Assembly: GCF_000971235.1 (NCBI RefSeq)
Contig: NZ_BBMB01000001.1
Span: 200,006-264,005, forward strand
Length of the DNA stretch: 64,000 bases
Direction: 5' to 3'
Source: Demequina subtropica
GTDB lineage: Bacteria; Actinomycetota; Actinomycetes; Actinomycetales; Demequinaceae
Shown: piece by piece, positions 1 through 9,157 of the stretch
Layout of the letters: each line of letters starts with the position of its first letter
How positions within the stretch are numbered: position 1 is the stretch's first letter
The notes under the pieces: generated by a model
What the model was told of the DNA's origin: nothing
Databases searched by the model: none
Seen by the model: only the letters and a program-made list of their open reading frames with translations
Position numbers and translations under genes: made by a program

Positions 1-37
1 CACGGGTGTCGGAGCGGGGTGAGACAATGGACCTTGT

Positions 38-1555
38 ATGAGCGACACAGCAGCAGACGACCGCGAGCCCGCCTCGCAGCCCACCTCGACCTCCAGCCGC
101 GCCGATGCGGTCATCGACCGCGTCCTGTCGCGCGCCGGCACGGCGGTCGCCGAGGGCGGCACCCTCGCCACCGACTACGACGGCGACCAGTACGAGCGCG
201 AGGAGCGTGCCGCGCTGCGCCGCGTCGCGAACCTCTCGACCGAGCTCGAGGACATCACCGAGGTCGAGTACCGGCAGCTTCGCCTCGAGAAGGTCGTGCT
301 CGTGGGCCAGTGGTCGCACGGCACGTCCGAGGACGCCGAGATATCGCTGCGCGAGCTCGCCGCCCTCGCCGAGACCGCGGGCTCCGAGGTCCTCGACGGC
401 GTCCTTCAGCGCCGCCCCCATCCGGACCCGGCCACGTACATCGGCAAGGGCAAGGCGCTCGAGGTGCGCGACGTGGTGGCCGCGGTGGGCGCGGACACCG
501 TCATCGTCAACGACGACCTCGCGCCCAGCCAGCGCCGCGCGCTCGAGGACGTCGTCAAGGTCAAGGTCATCGACCGCACCGCGCTGATCCTCGATATCTT
601 CGCCCAGCACGCGAAGTCCAAGGAGGGCAAGGCGCAGGTGGAGCTCGCGCAGCTCGAGTACCTGCTCCCGCGCCTGCGCGGCTGGGGTGAGTCGATGTCC
701 CGCCAGGCCGGTGGCCAGGTGGGCGGCGCGGGCGCCGGCATGGGCTCGCGCGGACCCGGTGAGACCAAGATCGAGCTCGACCGCCGCCGCATCCACACGC
801 GCATGGCGCAGCTGCGCCGCGACATCAAGGCGATGGAGCCCGCGCGCGCGGTGCGCCGCGAGAAGCGCCTCGGCCTGCCGAACGTCGCGATCGTCGGCTA
901 CACCAACGCCGGCAAGTCCTCGCTGCTCAACCGCGTCACGGGCGCGGGCGTCCTGGTCGAGAACGCGTTGTTCGCGACCCTGGACCCGACCGTGCGCCGG
1001 TCGCAGACTCCGGACGGCCGCGAGTTCACGGTCTCCGACACCGTCGGCTTCGTGCGCAACCTGCCGCACCAGCTGGTCGCCGCGTTCGCGTCGACGCTCG
1101 AGGAGGTCGCGCACGCCGATCTCATGCTGCACGTGGTGGACGCGTCGCATCCGGACCCCGAGAGCCAGATCCGGGCGGTGCGCGAGGTGCTCGCGGACGT
1201 GCCCGGCGCGGACCAGGTCAAAGAGGTTCTGGTCCTCAACAAGGCCGACATCGCCGACCCGGAGACGCTCATGCGCCTGCGCGCCCGGCGCGAGATCACC
1301 ATCGAGGTGTCGGCGCTCACGGGCGAGGGCATCCCCGCGCTCATGGACCTCATCGGGCGCGAGCTCCCGCGGCCCGAGGTCACCGTCGACGTGGTGGTGC
1401 CGTACACGCGCGGCGACCTCGTGAGCGAGGTGCACCGCCACGGCGAGGTGCTCGCGCAGTCGCACGTGGCCGAGGGCACGCACCTCACGGCGCTCGTCGA
1501 CCCCGGGCTCGCGGCCCGGCTCGAGGAGGCCGGCGTCACCTCGGCGTCCGCGTGA
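38..1555 (+). CDS. hflX: GTPase HflX
   Basis: This is a 505-residue ribosome-associated GTPase of the HflX family, which in other bacteria splits or rescues stalled 50S/70S ribosomes. The glycine-rich HflX N-terminal domain (region around GGAGAGMGSRGPGETKIELD, near residue 230-250) precedes the G domain: G1 GYTNAGKSS near residue 287, G3 DTVGF near 334 and G4 NKAD near 401. An actinobacterial N-terminal extension of roughly 80 residues is present. The ATG at 38 fits the family; only 37 bases lie upstream, so promoter context is outside the window. The next gene starts 4 nt before its stop, so the two are translationally coupled. Confidence 0.96.
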   Translation: MSDTAADDREPASQPTSTSSRADAVIDRVLSRAGTAVAEGGTLATDYDGDQYEREERAALRRVANLSTELEDITEVEYRQLRLEKVVLVGQWSHGTSEDAEISLRELAALAETAGSEVLDGVLQRRPHPDPATYIGKGKALEVRDVVAAVGADTVIVNDDLAPSQRRALEDVVKVKVIDRTALILDIFAQHAKSKEGKAQVELAQLEYLLPRLRGWGESMSRQAGGQVGGAGAGMGSRGPGETKIELDRRRIHTRMAQLRRDIKAMEPARAVRREKRLGLPNVAIVGYTNAGKSSLLNRVTGAGVLVENALFATLDPTVRRSQTPDGREFTVSDTVGFVRNLPHQLVAAFASTLEEVAHADLMLHVVDASHPDPESQIRAVREVLADVPGADQVKEVLVLNKADIADPETLMRLRARREITIEVSALTGEGIPALMDLIGRELPRPEVTVDVVVPYTRGDLVSEVHRHGEVLAQSHVAEGTHLTALVDPGLAARLEEAGVTSASA

Positions 1556-3465
1556 CGGACCACCGGGCCGACGCTCTCCTCGAGCGTGCCGTGGGGGCGC
1601 TCGGAGGCGAGCCTCGCGAGGGGCAGCGGCTGATGGCCCGCGCCGTGACCGAGGCGCTCGACGACGCGTCCCACGCCCTCATCCAGGCGGGAACGGGCAC
1701 GGGCAAGTCGCTCGGCTACCTGGTTCCCGCGGTCGCGCATGCGGTGCGCACCAAGAGCCGGGTGGTCGTCTCGACGGCGACGCTCGCGCTGCAGCGGCAG
1801 ATCTTCACCAAGGACCTGCCGATGGTCGCCGAGGCCCTCGAGCCGGAGCTGGGCGAGCGCGCGCGGATCGCGCTGTTCAAGGGCCGTGGCAACTACCTGT
1901 GCGTGCACAAGATGGCGGGCGGCTACCCCGAGCCGGATGACGACATGCTCCCGATCGGGCCCACGAGCGAGCTCGGCCGCGAGGTCGTGCGCCTCAACGA
2001 GTGGGCGGACCAGACGGAGACGGGCGACCGGGACGATCTGGTGCCGGGCGTGAGCGGGCGCGCGTGGGGTCAGGTCTCGGTCTCGGGCCGGGAGTGCCTC
2101 GAGTCCAAGTGCCCCGTGCTGGCCGAGTGCTTCTCGCAGCGCGCGCGGGACGAGGCGGCACAGGCGCACGTGGTGGTCACCAACCACGCGGTGCTCGGGG
2201 TCCAGGCCACCAGCCACGACATGCTCGGGGAGCACGCCGTGCTCATTGTCGACGAGGCGCACGAGCTGGTCAGCCGCATCACGTCCTCGGCCACCCATGA
2301 GCTCACGGTGTCCATGGTCGACCGGGCCGCGCGCCATACGCGCCGCTGCGGGGTCGTGACCGAGGATCTCGACCGCGCCGCACGCCACCTCGACGGCGCG
2401 CTCGGCGACTGCGCCCCGGCGCGGCTGCGTCTCGGCCTTCCCGATGGCCTCGCCATGGCCGTCGAGGAGGTGCGGGGTGCCGCGCGCCGCTGCATCACGG
2501 AGCTGCAGAAGCACGCCGAGCAGGCGGGCGCGGCGGGCAAGGTGGCCGCGGCCTCGCTGGGCGAGGTGGTCGACGTGTGCGAGGACCTGCAGGGGGAGCA
2601 CGGCCACCAGGTGATCTGGCTCGCCCCCCGCGACGGGGACTACGACTCGCCCGTGGCCGAGCGGATCCTCGCCGCGCCGCTCGACGTCGCGGGCCTGATC
2701 CGCGAGAAGCTGCTCGCGGAGAAGGCCTCCGTGATGACCTCCGCGACGCTCGCCCTGGGCGGCGACTTCGGCGCGATCTCCCGCCATCTGGGCGTCGACC
2801 ACGCGGTCACGCTCGACGCGGGCAGCCCCTTCGACTACCCGAAGCAGGGGATCCTCTACGTCGCGAAGCACCTGCCCAAGCCAGGGATGGGGGGCATCTC
2901 CGAGGAGGCGCTCGACGAGCTCGAGGCGCTCATCCGTGCCGCGGGTGGACGGACGCTCGGCCTGTTCTCCTCGCACAAGGCGGCGCAGATGGCCGCCGAG
3001 GCGATGCGCGAGCGGCTCGATGTGCCCGTGCTCTACCAGCTCGACGACCAGCTGCCGACGCTCGTCGAGCAGTTCAGGCGCGACGAGGCGACGTGCCTGT
3101 TCGGCTCGACGTCGCTGTGGCAGGGCATCGACGTCCCTGGTCGCACCGCGAGCCTCGTGGTGATCGACCGCATCCCGTTCCCGCGTCCCGACGAGCCCGT
3201 GTCCCAGGCCCGCACCGAGGCGGTGGCGCAGCGGGGCGGCAACGGCTTCATGGCGGTGAGCGCGACCCATGCGGCGCTGCTCATGGCGCAGGGAGCGGGG
3301 CGGCTCATCCGCGCGAGCGGCGACAGGGGAGTGGTCGCCGTGCTGGACCCGCGGCTCGCCACGGCGCGCTACGGAGGCTTCCTCGCGCGGTCGATGCCCG
3401 ACCTGTGGCCCACCACCGACCGCGAGGTCGCGCTCGGCGCGCTCTCGAGGCTCGCGGCGTCCTAG
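1552..3465 (+). CDS. DinG/YoaA-type ATP-dependent DNA helicase
   Basis: This 637-residue superfamily 2 helicase is of the XPD/DinG type, a 5'-3' DNA helicase with an iron-sulfur cluster. Walker A AGTGTGKS lies near residue 46, DEAH near 234, and four cysteines near 116, 182, 187 and 193 have the spacing of the FeS-cluster domain. The C-terminal half holds the motif V/VI region (STSLWQGIDVPG and GAGRLIRASGDRGV). The GTG start overlaps the hflX stop (GTGA). The family acts in R-loop and replication-conflict repair; its position beside lexA fits a DNA-damage neighbourhood, but no LexA box is visible in front of it. The exact paralogue (DinG or YoaA) is not resolved. Confidence 0.93.
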   Translation: MTDHRADALLERAVGALGGEPREGQRLMARAVTEALDDASHALIQAGTGTGKSLGYLVPAVAHAVRTKSRVVVSTATLALQRQIFTKDLPMVAEALEPELGERARIALFKGRGNYLCVHKMAGGYPEPDDDMLPIGPTSELGREVVRLNEWADQTETGDRDDLVPGVSGRAWGQVSVSGRECLESKCPVLAECFSQRARDEAAQAHVVVTNHAVLGVQATSHDMLGEHAVLIVDEAHELVSRITSSATHELTVSMVDRAARHTRRCGVVTEDLDRAARHLDGALGDCAPARLRLGLPDGLAMAVEEVRGAARRCITELQKHAEQAGAAGKVAAASLGEVVDVCEDLQGEHGHQVIWLAPRDGDYDSPVAERILAAPLDVAGLIREKLLAEKASVMTSATLALGGDFGAISRHLGVDHAVTLDAGSPFDYPKQGILYVAKHLPKPGMGGISEEALDELEALIRAAGGRTLGLFSSHKAAQMAAEAMRERLDVPVLYQLDDQLPTLVEQFRRDEATCLFGSTSLWQGIDVPGRTASLVVIDRIPFPRPDEPVSQARTEAVAQRGGNGFMAVSATHAALLMAQGAGRLIRASGDRGVVAVLDPRLATARYGGFLARSMPDLWPTTDREVALGALSRLAAS

Positions 3466-3505
3466 CCGGTCGGGGGGACGCCCCGGAGCGTCCGGCCCGT
3501 GCGTC

Positions 3506-4249
3506 TCAGACGCGCCGGAGCACGGACACGACCTTGCCCATGATGCGGGCGTGCGTGCCGTCGATGGGCGTGTAGGCCGGGTTGTGGGGCATGAGCCAGA
3601 CCTGGCCGTCCTTGCGGCGGAAGGTCTTCACGGTCGCCTCGTCATCGAGCAGCGCGGCGACGATGTCCCCGTTGTCGCAGCTGTTCTGGCGGCGGACGAC
3701 CACCCAGTCGCCGTCGCAGATCGCGGCGTCGACCATCGAGTCGCCGGCCACCTGGAGCATGAACAGCTCGCCGTCGCCCGTGAGCTGGCGGGGGAGCGCG
3801 AAGGTGTCCTCGACCTCCTGCTCCGCGAGGATCGGTCCACCGGCGGCGATGCGGCCCACGAGGGGAACCAGCGCGAGGTCGTCGGGAAGCGCCGCGGGAG
3901 CCGCCGGCGCGAGCGGGACGGGCGGGGCGGTGGGCGCCGCGGGCTCCTCGCCGGGCAGCACCACCTCGATGGCACGGGGACGATGCGGGTCGCGGCGCAG
4001 CACCCCCTTCGCCTCGAGCGCGGACAGCTGGTGCTTGACGGAGGAGGGCGAGGTGAGGCCGACGGCATCGCCGATCTCGCGCATCGACGGCGGGTAGCCG
4101 CGCTCGAGCACGGTCGCGCGGATGAAGTCGACCACCGCGCGCTGGCGGGCCGAGAGCCCGGTCGAGGGGTCGCGCAGCTCGTGGACCGTCGCGCCTGCGC
4201 CGTCCTCGTCGCCGGTGGACCCGGTCCCTGTCGACCCGTCCTGCCTCAT
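3506..4249 (-). CDS. lexA: SOS repressor LexA
   Basis: LexA represses SOS genes and cuts itself when RecA filaments form. The 247-residue protein has the winged-helix domain near residues 30-90 (PPSMREIG...[10 protein letters not shown]), an Ala/Pro-rich linker (about 100-122), the Ala136-Gly137 cleavage bond in GRIAAGGPI, and the Ser171/Lys208 dyad (VAGDSM and EATVKTF). The start is fixed by AGGAGG seven bases upstream of the ATG. It ends convergently about 40 bases from the DinG-type helicase. Divergent from it is a LysM gene; a LexA box overlaps the lexA -35, so it is almost certainly autoregulated. Confidence 0.98.
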   Translation of the reverse strand: MRQDGSTGTGSTGDEDGAGATVHELRDPSTGLSARQRAVVDFIRATVLERGYPPSMREIGDAVGLTSPSSVKHQLSALEAKGVLRRDPHRPRAIEVVLPGEEPAAPTAPPVPLAPAAPAALPDDLALVPLVGRIAAGGPILAEQEVEDTFALPRQLTGDGELFMLQVAGDSMVDAAICDGDWVVVRRQNSCDNGDIVAALLDDEATVKTFRRKDGQVWLMPHNPAYTPIDGTHARIMGKVVSVLRRV

Positions 4250-4302
4250 CGTCGCCTCCTGCCGGCCGCGTTGTCAGACCCCGGTGGTCCTCTTATCCCA
4301 CG

Positions 4303-4343
4303 ACGTTAGGGCAATCCGAGGTCGGAATCAAACATATGTTCGA
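4303..4343 (-). promoter_or_regulatory. lexA promoter with overlapping SOS box
   Basis: On the minus strand a -35 TTGATT (4326-4331) and a -10 TAACGT (4303-4308) are separated by exactly 17 bp. A LexA-type palindrome reading AAACATATGTTCGA on the plus strand (4330-4343) overlaps the -35; one half-site departs from GAAC. This fits autorepression by a somewhat weakened box. Confidence 0.7.
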
Positions 4344-4350
4344 CCGTGTC

Positions 4351-4409
4351 TTGCCAGCGTCGGACCAGAGTGCTAGAACTAGAACAAGCGTTCGATCGAA
4401 CAGGTGTTC
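4351..4409 (+). promoter_or_regulatory. LysM-gene promoter with two tandem SOS boxes
   Basis: A -35 TTGCCA (4351-4356), a 17-bp spacer and a -10 TAGAAC (4374-4379) are followed at once by two full LexA sites: GAAC-AAGC-GTTC at 4382-4393 and GAAC-AGGT-GTTC at 4398-4409. The boxes sit over the predicted transcription start and early transcribed region, the position expected for tight repression. Their centres are 16 bp apart. Confidence 0.82.
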
Positions 4410-4426
4410 GAACCGAGGAGGCAGAG

Positions 4427-4741
4427 ATGAGCATCTACGCACCGCAGACTGTGGAGGCGCGGGCCCGCCGTACGCGGGCAGGCCGCGTGCTCGGCGTCAC
4501 GCTGCTGCTTGTGGCGGCTGCGGTCCTCGGCCCGCAGGCCTTCGCCTCGGACCAGCCCGGCGAGCCCGTCGCGGTGAACGCCTACACGGTGGCTGCGGGA
4601 GAGACGCTGTGGGACATCGCGGCATCGCTCACCCCGTCGGGTGCAGACGTGCGCGACATGATCAGGGAGATCCAGCACCTCAACTCGATGCCGACCACGG
4701 ACCTCGCGGCCGGCGAGCAGATCTACCTGCCCGTCCAGTAG
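4427..4741 (+). CDS. SOS-induced LysM membrane protein, probable division inhibitor
   Basis: This 104-residue protein has a basic N-terminus, one membrane segment (about residues 20-40) and a C-terminal LysM domain (about 52-103: [13 protein letters not shown]...[11 protein letters not shown]). The family role is known from position and architecture: M. tuberculosis Rv2719c (ChiZ) and Bacillus YneA are LysM proteins divergent from or near lexA that delay division during the SOS response. The ATG at 4427 follows GAGGAGGCAG and two LexA boxes. It has no catalytic domain beyond LysM, so a direct hydrolase role is doubtful; I infer a septation checkpoint. nrdR follows in the same direction. Confidence 0.85.
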   Translation: MSIYAPQTVEARARRTRAGRVLGVTLLLVAAAVLGPQAFASDQPGEPVAVNAYTVAAGETLWDIAASLTPSGADVRDMIREIQHLNSMPTTDLAAGEQIYLPVQ

Positions 4742-4820
4742 GGCGGGTGGTGGCGCGCACCGGCGCCTTGAGGCGTTCGGGAGATTGGGTGCGGTGCCCC
4801 GTTCGTGGCAGAGTGAACGC

Positions 4821-5306
4821 ATGCACTGCCCGTTCTGTCGCAACGGCGACTCCCGCGTCATCGACTCCCGCACCGCCGATGACGGCTCCTCCATCCGTCG
4901 GCGCCGCGAGTGCCCCGCGTGCGGGAAGCGCTTCACCACCGTCGAGACCGCGAGCCTCTCGGTCCTCAAGCGCAACGGCGTGACCGAGTCCTTCAGCCGC
5001 GACAAGATCGTCTCGGGCGTCAAGAAGGCGTGCCAGGGCAGGCCCGTGAGCGACGACGACCTCGCGCTGCTCGCGCAGCAGGTCGAGGAGGCCATCCGCG
5101 CGAACGGCCAGGCCGAGATCAACGCTCTCGACATCGGCCTGGCCATCCTGCCGCCGCTGCGCCAGCTCGACGAGATCGCCTACTTGCGATTCGCGAGCGT
5201 CTACCAGGCGTTCGACACCCTCGATGACTTCGAGGCCGCGATCGCCCGCCTGCGCGAGGAGGACGCCGCTAGCGCCCGCCCTTCGGCTTCCGGGGCTTCC
5301 GAGTAG
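4821..5306 (+). CDS. nrdR: Transcriptional repressor NrdR
   Basis: NrdR senses ATP/dATP and represses ribonucleotide reductase genes. The 161-residue protein starts MHCPFC, giving a zinc ribbon with C3, C6, C31 and C34, followed by an ATP-cone (about residues 46-136: [16 protein letters not shown]...). A start at 4821 keeps the conserved MxCPxC N-terminus. It lies after the SOS LysM gene, the same order as Rv2719c-nrdR in mycobacteria. Its last 12 codons overlap the convergent helicase gene on the opposite strand, and the tail is Ala/Ser-rich and unlikely to be conserved. Confidence 0.97.
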   Translation: MHCPFCRNGDSRVIDSRTADDGSSIRRRRECPACGKRFTTVETASLSVLKRNGVTESFSRDKIVSGVKKACQGRPVSDDDLALLAQQVEEAIRANGQAEINALDIGLAILPPLRQLDEIAYLRFASVYQAFDTLDDFEAAIARLREEDAASARPSASGASE

Positions 5307-7017
5307 ATCCGCTGTCGAAGCCGCCCTTCGACGAGCCCTTGCCGCCCTTGCCGTACGGCTTGTCGGAGCGTCCGTAGGACTTGCCGCCGCGGTCGTCGCG
5401 GTCCTTCGAGTACCCGCCCTTGCCGTACCCGCCCTTGGAGTAGCCCCCCGTGCCGCGGTCGTCGCGGCGAGCGGGGCGCTCGTCCCGCTGCGCCTCGCGC
5501 TCGGACAGCTGGCGCTCACGCGCCGCAAGGGCGGCCTCGCGCTCGGTGAGGCTCGCCTCCATGCGTGCGAGGCGCTCCTCCATGCGCTGCGTGGCGGCGA
5601 GCATCTCGTCGGCACGCGCATCGTCGCGCCGGGGCCGCTCGTCGCGGTCGTCACGGCGCGGACGCTCGTCACGGTCCCACTTGCGCGCGGGACGGTCCTC
5701 CCAGCGACGCTCCTGGCGCGGCCCACGGTCGCCGCGAGCCGGACGGTCGCCGCGCCCGGGGCGCTCGTAGCGCCCACGGCGCTCGGGGCGCTGCGGACGG
5801 GGCTCGCGGACGGGCTCCCACGACGGCTCGCGCGCGCCCGTGAGGTCCTCGAGCATCGCGAGCGACTGGTCGTCCTCGCCTCGCACCTTGCGGAAGGTCA
5901 CGTCGACCCCGGCGCGCTCGAGCATGCGCTCCGTCGAGCGCCGCTGGTGGGGGAGGACCAGCGTCACGACGAGGCCCTCCTCGCCCGCGCGCGCGGTGCG
6001 TCCGGACCGGTGCGTGTAGTCCTTGTGGTCCGCCGGGGGATCGATCTGCATGACGAGGTCCACGTGGTCGACGTGGATGCCGCGTGCGGCGACGTCAGTC
6101 GCCACCAGCACGGGCACGTCGCCCGCGCGGAAGGCGCTGATCGCGAAGTTGCGCTCGGCCTGCGAGCGGTCGCCGTGGATCGCGAGGGCGAGGACGCCCG
6201 CCTCGCGCATCTCGTCGGCGATGCGCTCGGTCGCGAGCTTGGTGCGCACGAACACGATGGTCCGGCCCTCGCGGGCGGCGATGCGGGTCGCGAGCTGGTA
6301 TTTGGCGTTCGGGGGCACGTCGAGCACCACGTGGCGCATGGTCGCCGGCTGGTCGTCGCCATCGGTGACGTCGTGCGTCACCGGGTCGTGCATGTACGTC
6401 TTGACGAGGCGGTCGACGTCGCCGTCGAGCGTCGCGGAGAACAGGAGCCGCTGGCCGCCCTCGGGGACGCCGGCGAGGATCTCGGTGATCTCGTCCATGA
6501 AGCCCATGTCCGCCATGTGGTCGGCCTCGTCCATGACGATGAGCTCGAGCTCGGACAGGTCGGCGTGGCCGTTGCGCACCAGGTCCGCCATGCGGCCGGG
6601 CGTCGCGACCACCAGGTGGACGCCGCGCTCGAGCGCCTGGACCTGCTTGGACATCGAGAGGCCGCCCGCGACCAGCTTGAGCGACACGTGCATGGCATGC
6701 GCGTACGGCTCGAGGGCGTCGGAGACCTGCATCCCGAGCTCGCGCGTGGGCACGAGCACGATCGCGCGGGGGCGGCGCTTGCCGGGGCGCGGGCCCTCGG
6801 CAAGACGCACGATGGCGGGCAGCCCGAAGCCGAGCGTCTTGCCCGACCCCGTGCGTGCCTTGCCGAGCACGTCCCGGCCTGCCATCGCATCGGCGATGGT
6901 CGCGGCCTGGATGGGGAAGGCGGTGACGATGCCGTGACGCTCGAGCGCCTCGACGAGTGCGTCGGGGAGACCGAGCTCGGCGAAGGAGACGGCGTCGGGG
7001 GTATCGGTGGTGTTTAT
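5269..7017 (-). CDS. DEAD-box RNA helicase with non-standard start
   Basis: This is a DEAD-box ATP-dependent RNA helicase. Counted from 7017 it has the Q motif (SFAELGL...AFPIQ, about residues 11-36), Walker A ARTGSGKT (about 53), DEAD (about 163), SAT (LFSATLD), and [10 protein letters not shown] in domain 2. A charged Arg/Asp tail contains a short coiled coil and Gly-Tyr-Ser-Lys repeats ([16 protein letters not shown]). The first ATG (6885) would delete the Q motif; the frame upstream has no ATG, GTG or TTG. The only position that mimics a start is an ATA at 7015-7017 overlapping the serA stop (ATAA where ATGA would be expected). Function is likely RNA remodelling or ribosome assembly. Confidence 0.88.
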   Translation of the reverse strand: MNTTDTPDAVSFAELGLPDALVEALERHGIVTAFPIQAATIADAMAGRDVLGKARTGSGKTLGFGLPAIVRLAEGPRPGKRRPRAIVLVPTRELGMQVSDALEPYAHAMHVSLKLVAGGLSMSKQVQALERGVHLVVATPGRMADLVRNGHADLSELELIVMDEADHMADMGFMDEITEILAGVPEGGQRLLFSATLDGDVDRLVKTYMHDPVTHDVTDGDDQPATMRHVVLDVPPNAKYQLATRIAAREGRTIVFVRTKLATERIADEMREAGVLALAIHGDRSQAERNFAISAFRAGDVPVLVATDVAARGIHVDHVDLVMQIDPPADHKDYTHRSGRTARAGEEGLVVTLVLPHQRRSTERMLERAGVDVTFRKVRGEDDQSLAMLEDLTGAREPSWEPVREPRPQRPERRGRYERPGRGDRPARGDRGPRQERRWEDRPARKWDRDERPRRDDRDERPRRDDARADEMLAATQRMEERLARMEASLTEREAALAARERQLSEREAQRDERPARRDDRGTGGYSKGGYGKGGYSKDRDDRGGKSYGRSDKPYGKGGKGSSKGGFDSGSTRKPRKPKGGR

Positions 7018-8210
7018 GAGAGAACTCGCAGTCGTACGGTGCCGGGCATGCTCGACAGTGCCCGGACGGCGTCCTCGTCGAGGCCGGACGCGACGTCCGT
7101 CACCACGTAGCCGAGCTCACCACGGGTACCGAGGAGCTGGGCGTCGATGTTGACGTTATGGGCCGCGAAGACCTGGTTGACGGCGGCGAGGACGCCGGGG
7201 ATGTTCTCGTGCAGGTGGGCGACGCGGTGCGAGCCCTGGACCTGGTCGAGCGAGAGGTTGGGAAGGTTCACGCTGAGCGACGTGGACGCGTGGAACACGT
7301 AGTCGCGCAGGCGTGTCGCGACGAAGATGCCGATGTCGCGCTGCGCCTCCTCGGTGGACCCGCCGATGTGCGGGGTGAGGATGACGTTGGGCATGTTCTG
7401 GAGCGGCGACTCGAATGCGTCGCCGGTCTTCTTGGGCTCCTCGGGGAAAACGTCCACGGCGCAGCCGCCGATCGCGCCCGACTCGAGCCCGGCCTTGAGG
7501 GCCTCGATGTCGACGATGAAGCCGCGCGAGAGGTTGAGGAAGATCGCGCCGTCCTTCATGGCGGCGAACTGCTCGGGGCCGAAGAAGCCCTTGTTGCCGG
7601 AGCGGCCGTCCACGTGGAGCGTGACGATGTCCGCCTCAGCGAGTAGCGACTCGAGGGTCGGCATGCGGGTCGCGTTGCCCAGCGCGAGCTTCTCCGCGCT
7701 GTCGTAGAAGATCACGTTCATGCCGAGGGCCTCGGCGATCACCGACAGCTGCGAGCCGATGTTGCCGTAGCCGACGATGCCGAGCGTGCGGCTGCGGATC
7801 TCGTGCGCGCCGGCGGCGGACTTGGACCACACGCCCTCGTGCAGGCTCCGGTTGTGGTCCGGCAGGCGGCGGGTGAGCGAGATCATCTCGGACACCGCCA
7901 TCTCGACCACGGAGCGCGTGTTCGAGAACGGGGCGTTGAACGCCGCGATGCCATGGCTGGCCGCCGCCGCGAGGTCGATCTGGTTGGTGCCGATCGAGAA
8001 GGCACCCACCGCGATGAGGTCGGGACACGCCTCGATCACGCGCTTCGTGAGCTGGGTCTTCGAGCGGATGCCGAGCAGCTGGACGCCCTGCAGGGCCTCG
8101 ATCAGCTCGTCCTCGTCCATGGCCCCGGCGTGGTTCTCCACGGCGATGCCTGCGGCCTCGAGGATCTCGGTGGCCTTGACGGAAAGGTTCTCTAGAAGGA
8201 GTGCGCGCAC
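7014..8210 (-). CDS. serA: D-3-phosphoglycerate dehydrogenase
   Basis: SerA oxidises 3-phosphoglycerate, the first step of serine synthesis. The 398-residue protein has the D-2-hydroxyacid dehydrogenase fold with NAD-binding GIVGYGNIGSQL, catalytic region LTPHIGGST, and a C-terminal ACT domain (NIPGVLAAVNQVFAAHNVNI) expected to bind serine. The length matches the short (E. coli-like) type. I chose the GTG at 8210 giving MRALLLENL because homology-like sequence begins there; codons further upstream are low-complexity. The stop TAA overlaps the presumed start of the helicase gene. Confidence 0.95.
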   Translation of the reverse strand: MRALLLENLSVKATEILEAAGIAVENHAGAMDEDELIEALQGVQLLGIRSKTQLTKRVIEACPDLIAVGAFSIGTNQIDLAAAASHGIAAFNAPFSNTRSVVEMAVSEMISLTRRLPDHNRSLHEGVWSKSAAGAHEIRSRTLGIVGYGNIGSQLSVIAEALGMNVIFYDSAEKLALGNATRMPTLESLLAEADIVTLHVDGRSGNKGFFGPEQFAAMKDGAIFLNLSRGFIVDIEALKAGLESGAIGGCAVDVFPEEPKKTGDAFESPLQNMPNVILTPHIGGSTEEAQRDIGIFVATRLRDYVFHASTSLSVNLPNLSLDQVQGSHRVAHLHENIPGVLAAVNQVFAAHNVNIDAQLLGTRGELGYVVTDVASGLDEDAVRALSSMPGTVRLRVLS

Positions 8211-8313
8211 GGGCGCTATCGTCTCGCACTTCCGGCCCTTCTCCAACTCGGGACGTGCCTCGGATGATGCCGATGCGCGACGAGCCCTCTCCCCGCCGTG
8301 GGAGAGTGGCGTC

Positions 8314-9123
8314 ATGAGGCAGGCGGGCAGGTTCGCGGTGGTCGTGCTCGTCGGCGCCGCGCTCTTCGCTGCGGGCGCATGGTGGAAGGGCGTGACATGG
8401 TCCGACCTGCGCCACTGGGGCACGCCGCGCAACGCGATCGAGATCGACGGCCAGACCATCCGCATCCCCGTCGCGCAGGGACCCGACCAGCGCGTGCTTC
8501 CCGAGGTCGAGGTCGACACGGTCGGTGCGTACGATCTGCTGTTCCGCGACGGCGGCCCGGATGGGGGCCCGGTGCGCTACGACCCGTGCAGGCCGCTCGA
8601 GTACGTGATCGCGGAGGAAGGCCTCCCGGACGGGTTCGTGCCGACGGTGCAGGCCGCGGTCGCCTCCGTCTCGCAGGCGACCGGGCTCGCGTTCGTGTAC
8701 GAGGGCCTCACAGACGAGGAGGTCGACTTCGACCGCGCGCTCGTCCAGGAGCGCTACGGCAACAGGTTCGCCCCCATCGTCATCGGGTTCCAGACAGAGG
8801 ACCAGAACCCTGACCTCGCGGGCACGGTGACGGGTCTCGGAGGCTCGAGCGCGGTGCCCGGGGCGTACGGCGACGCGCAGTACCTGCGCTCCGGGGTGGT
8901 CATCATCGACAGCGAGGACGTCGCGCGCATACTCGAGGACCCCGACGGTGAGGCCCTCGCCCAGGCGGTCGTCGCGCACGAGCTCGGGCACGTCGTCGGG
9001 CTCGCGCACGTGGGCGACACCCATGAGCTCATGCACGAGTCGAACCTCAGGCTCCTCGACTGGGGTCCGGGCGACCTGGCGGGCCTCGCGCTCGCCGGTG
9101 CAGGGGAGTGCGAGCCCCGCTGA
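8314..9123 (+). CDS. Matrixin-like zinc metalloprotease, membrane-anchored
   Basis: This 269-residue exported or signal-anchored protein has a hydrophobic segment at residues 7-24 and a zinc-protease motif HELGHVVGLAH (H222, E223, H226, H232), followed by Met240 in an LMHE context that resembles the metzincin Met-turn. C92 and C266 could pair outside the cell. Matrixin-type domains of this length occur in secreted actinobacterial proteases of unknown substrate. The gene is divergent from serA and alone in its transcript; the start at 8314 sits after GGGAGAG. The substrate is unknown. Confidence 0.82.
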   Translation: MRQAGRFAVVVLVGAALFAAGAWWKGVTWSDLRHWGTPRNAIEIDGQTIRIPVAQGPDQRVLPEVEVDTVGAYDLLFRDGGPDGGPVRYDPCRPLEYVIAEEGLPDGFVPTVQAAVASVSQATGLAFVYEGLTDEEVDFDRALVQERYGNRFAPIVIGFQTEDQNPDLAGTVTGLGGSSAVPGAYGDAQYLRSGVVIIDSEDVARILEDPDGEALAQAVVAHELGHVVGLAHVGDTHELMHESNLRLLDWGPGDLAGLALAGAGECEPR

Positions 9124-9157
9124 GGCGTCTGGGCCCGAGGGGCCCTGCGGCGGACCG

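Noticed and set aside
898-3270. 790-residue minus-strand open frame opposite hflX and the DinG-type helicase
   Set aside because: Arg/His/Gly-rich low-complexity translation typical of the complement of high-GC genes; the plus-strand genes have full family motifs.
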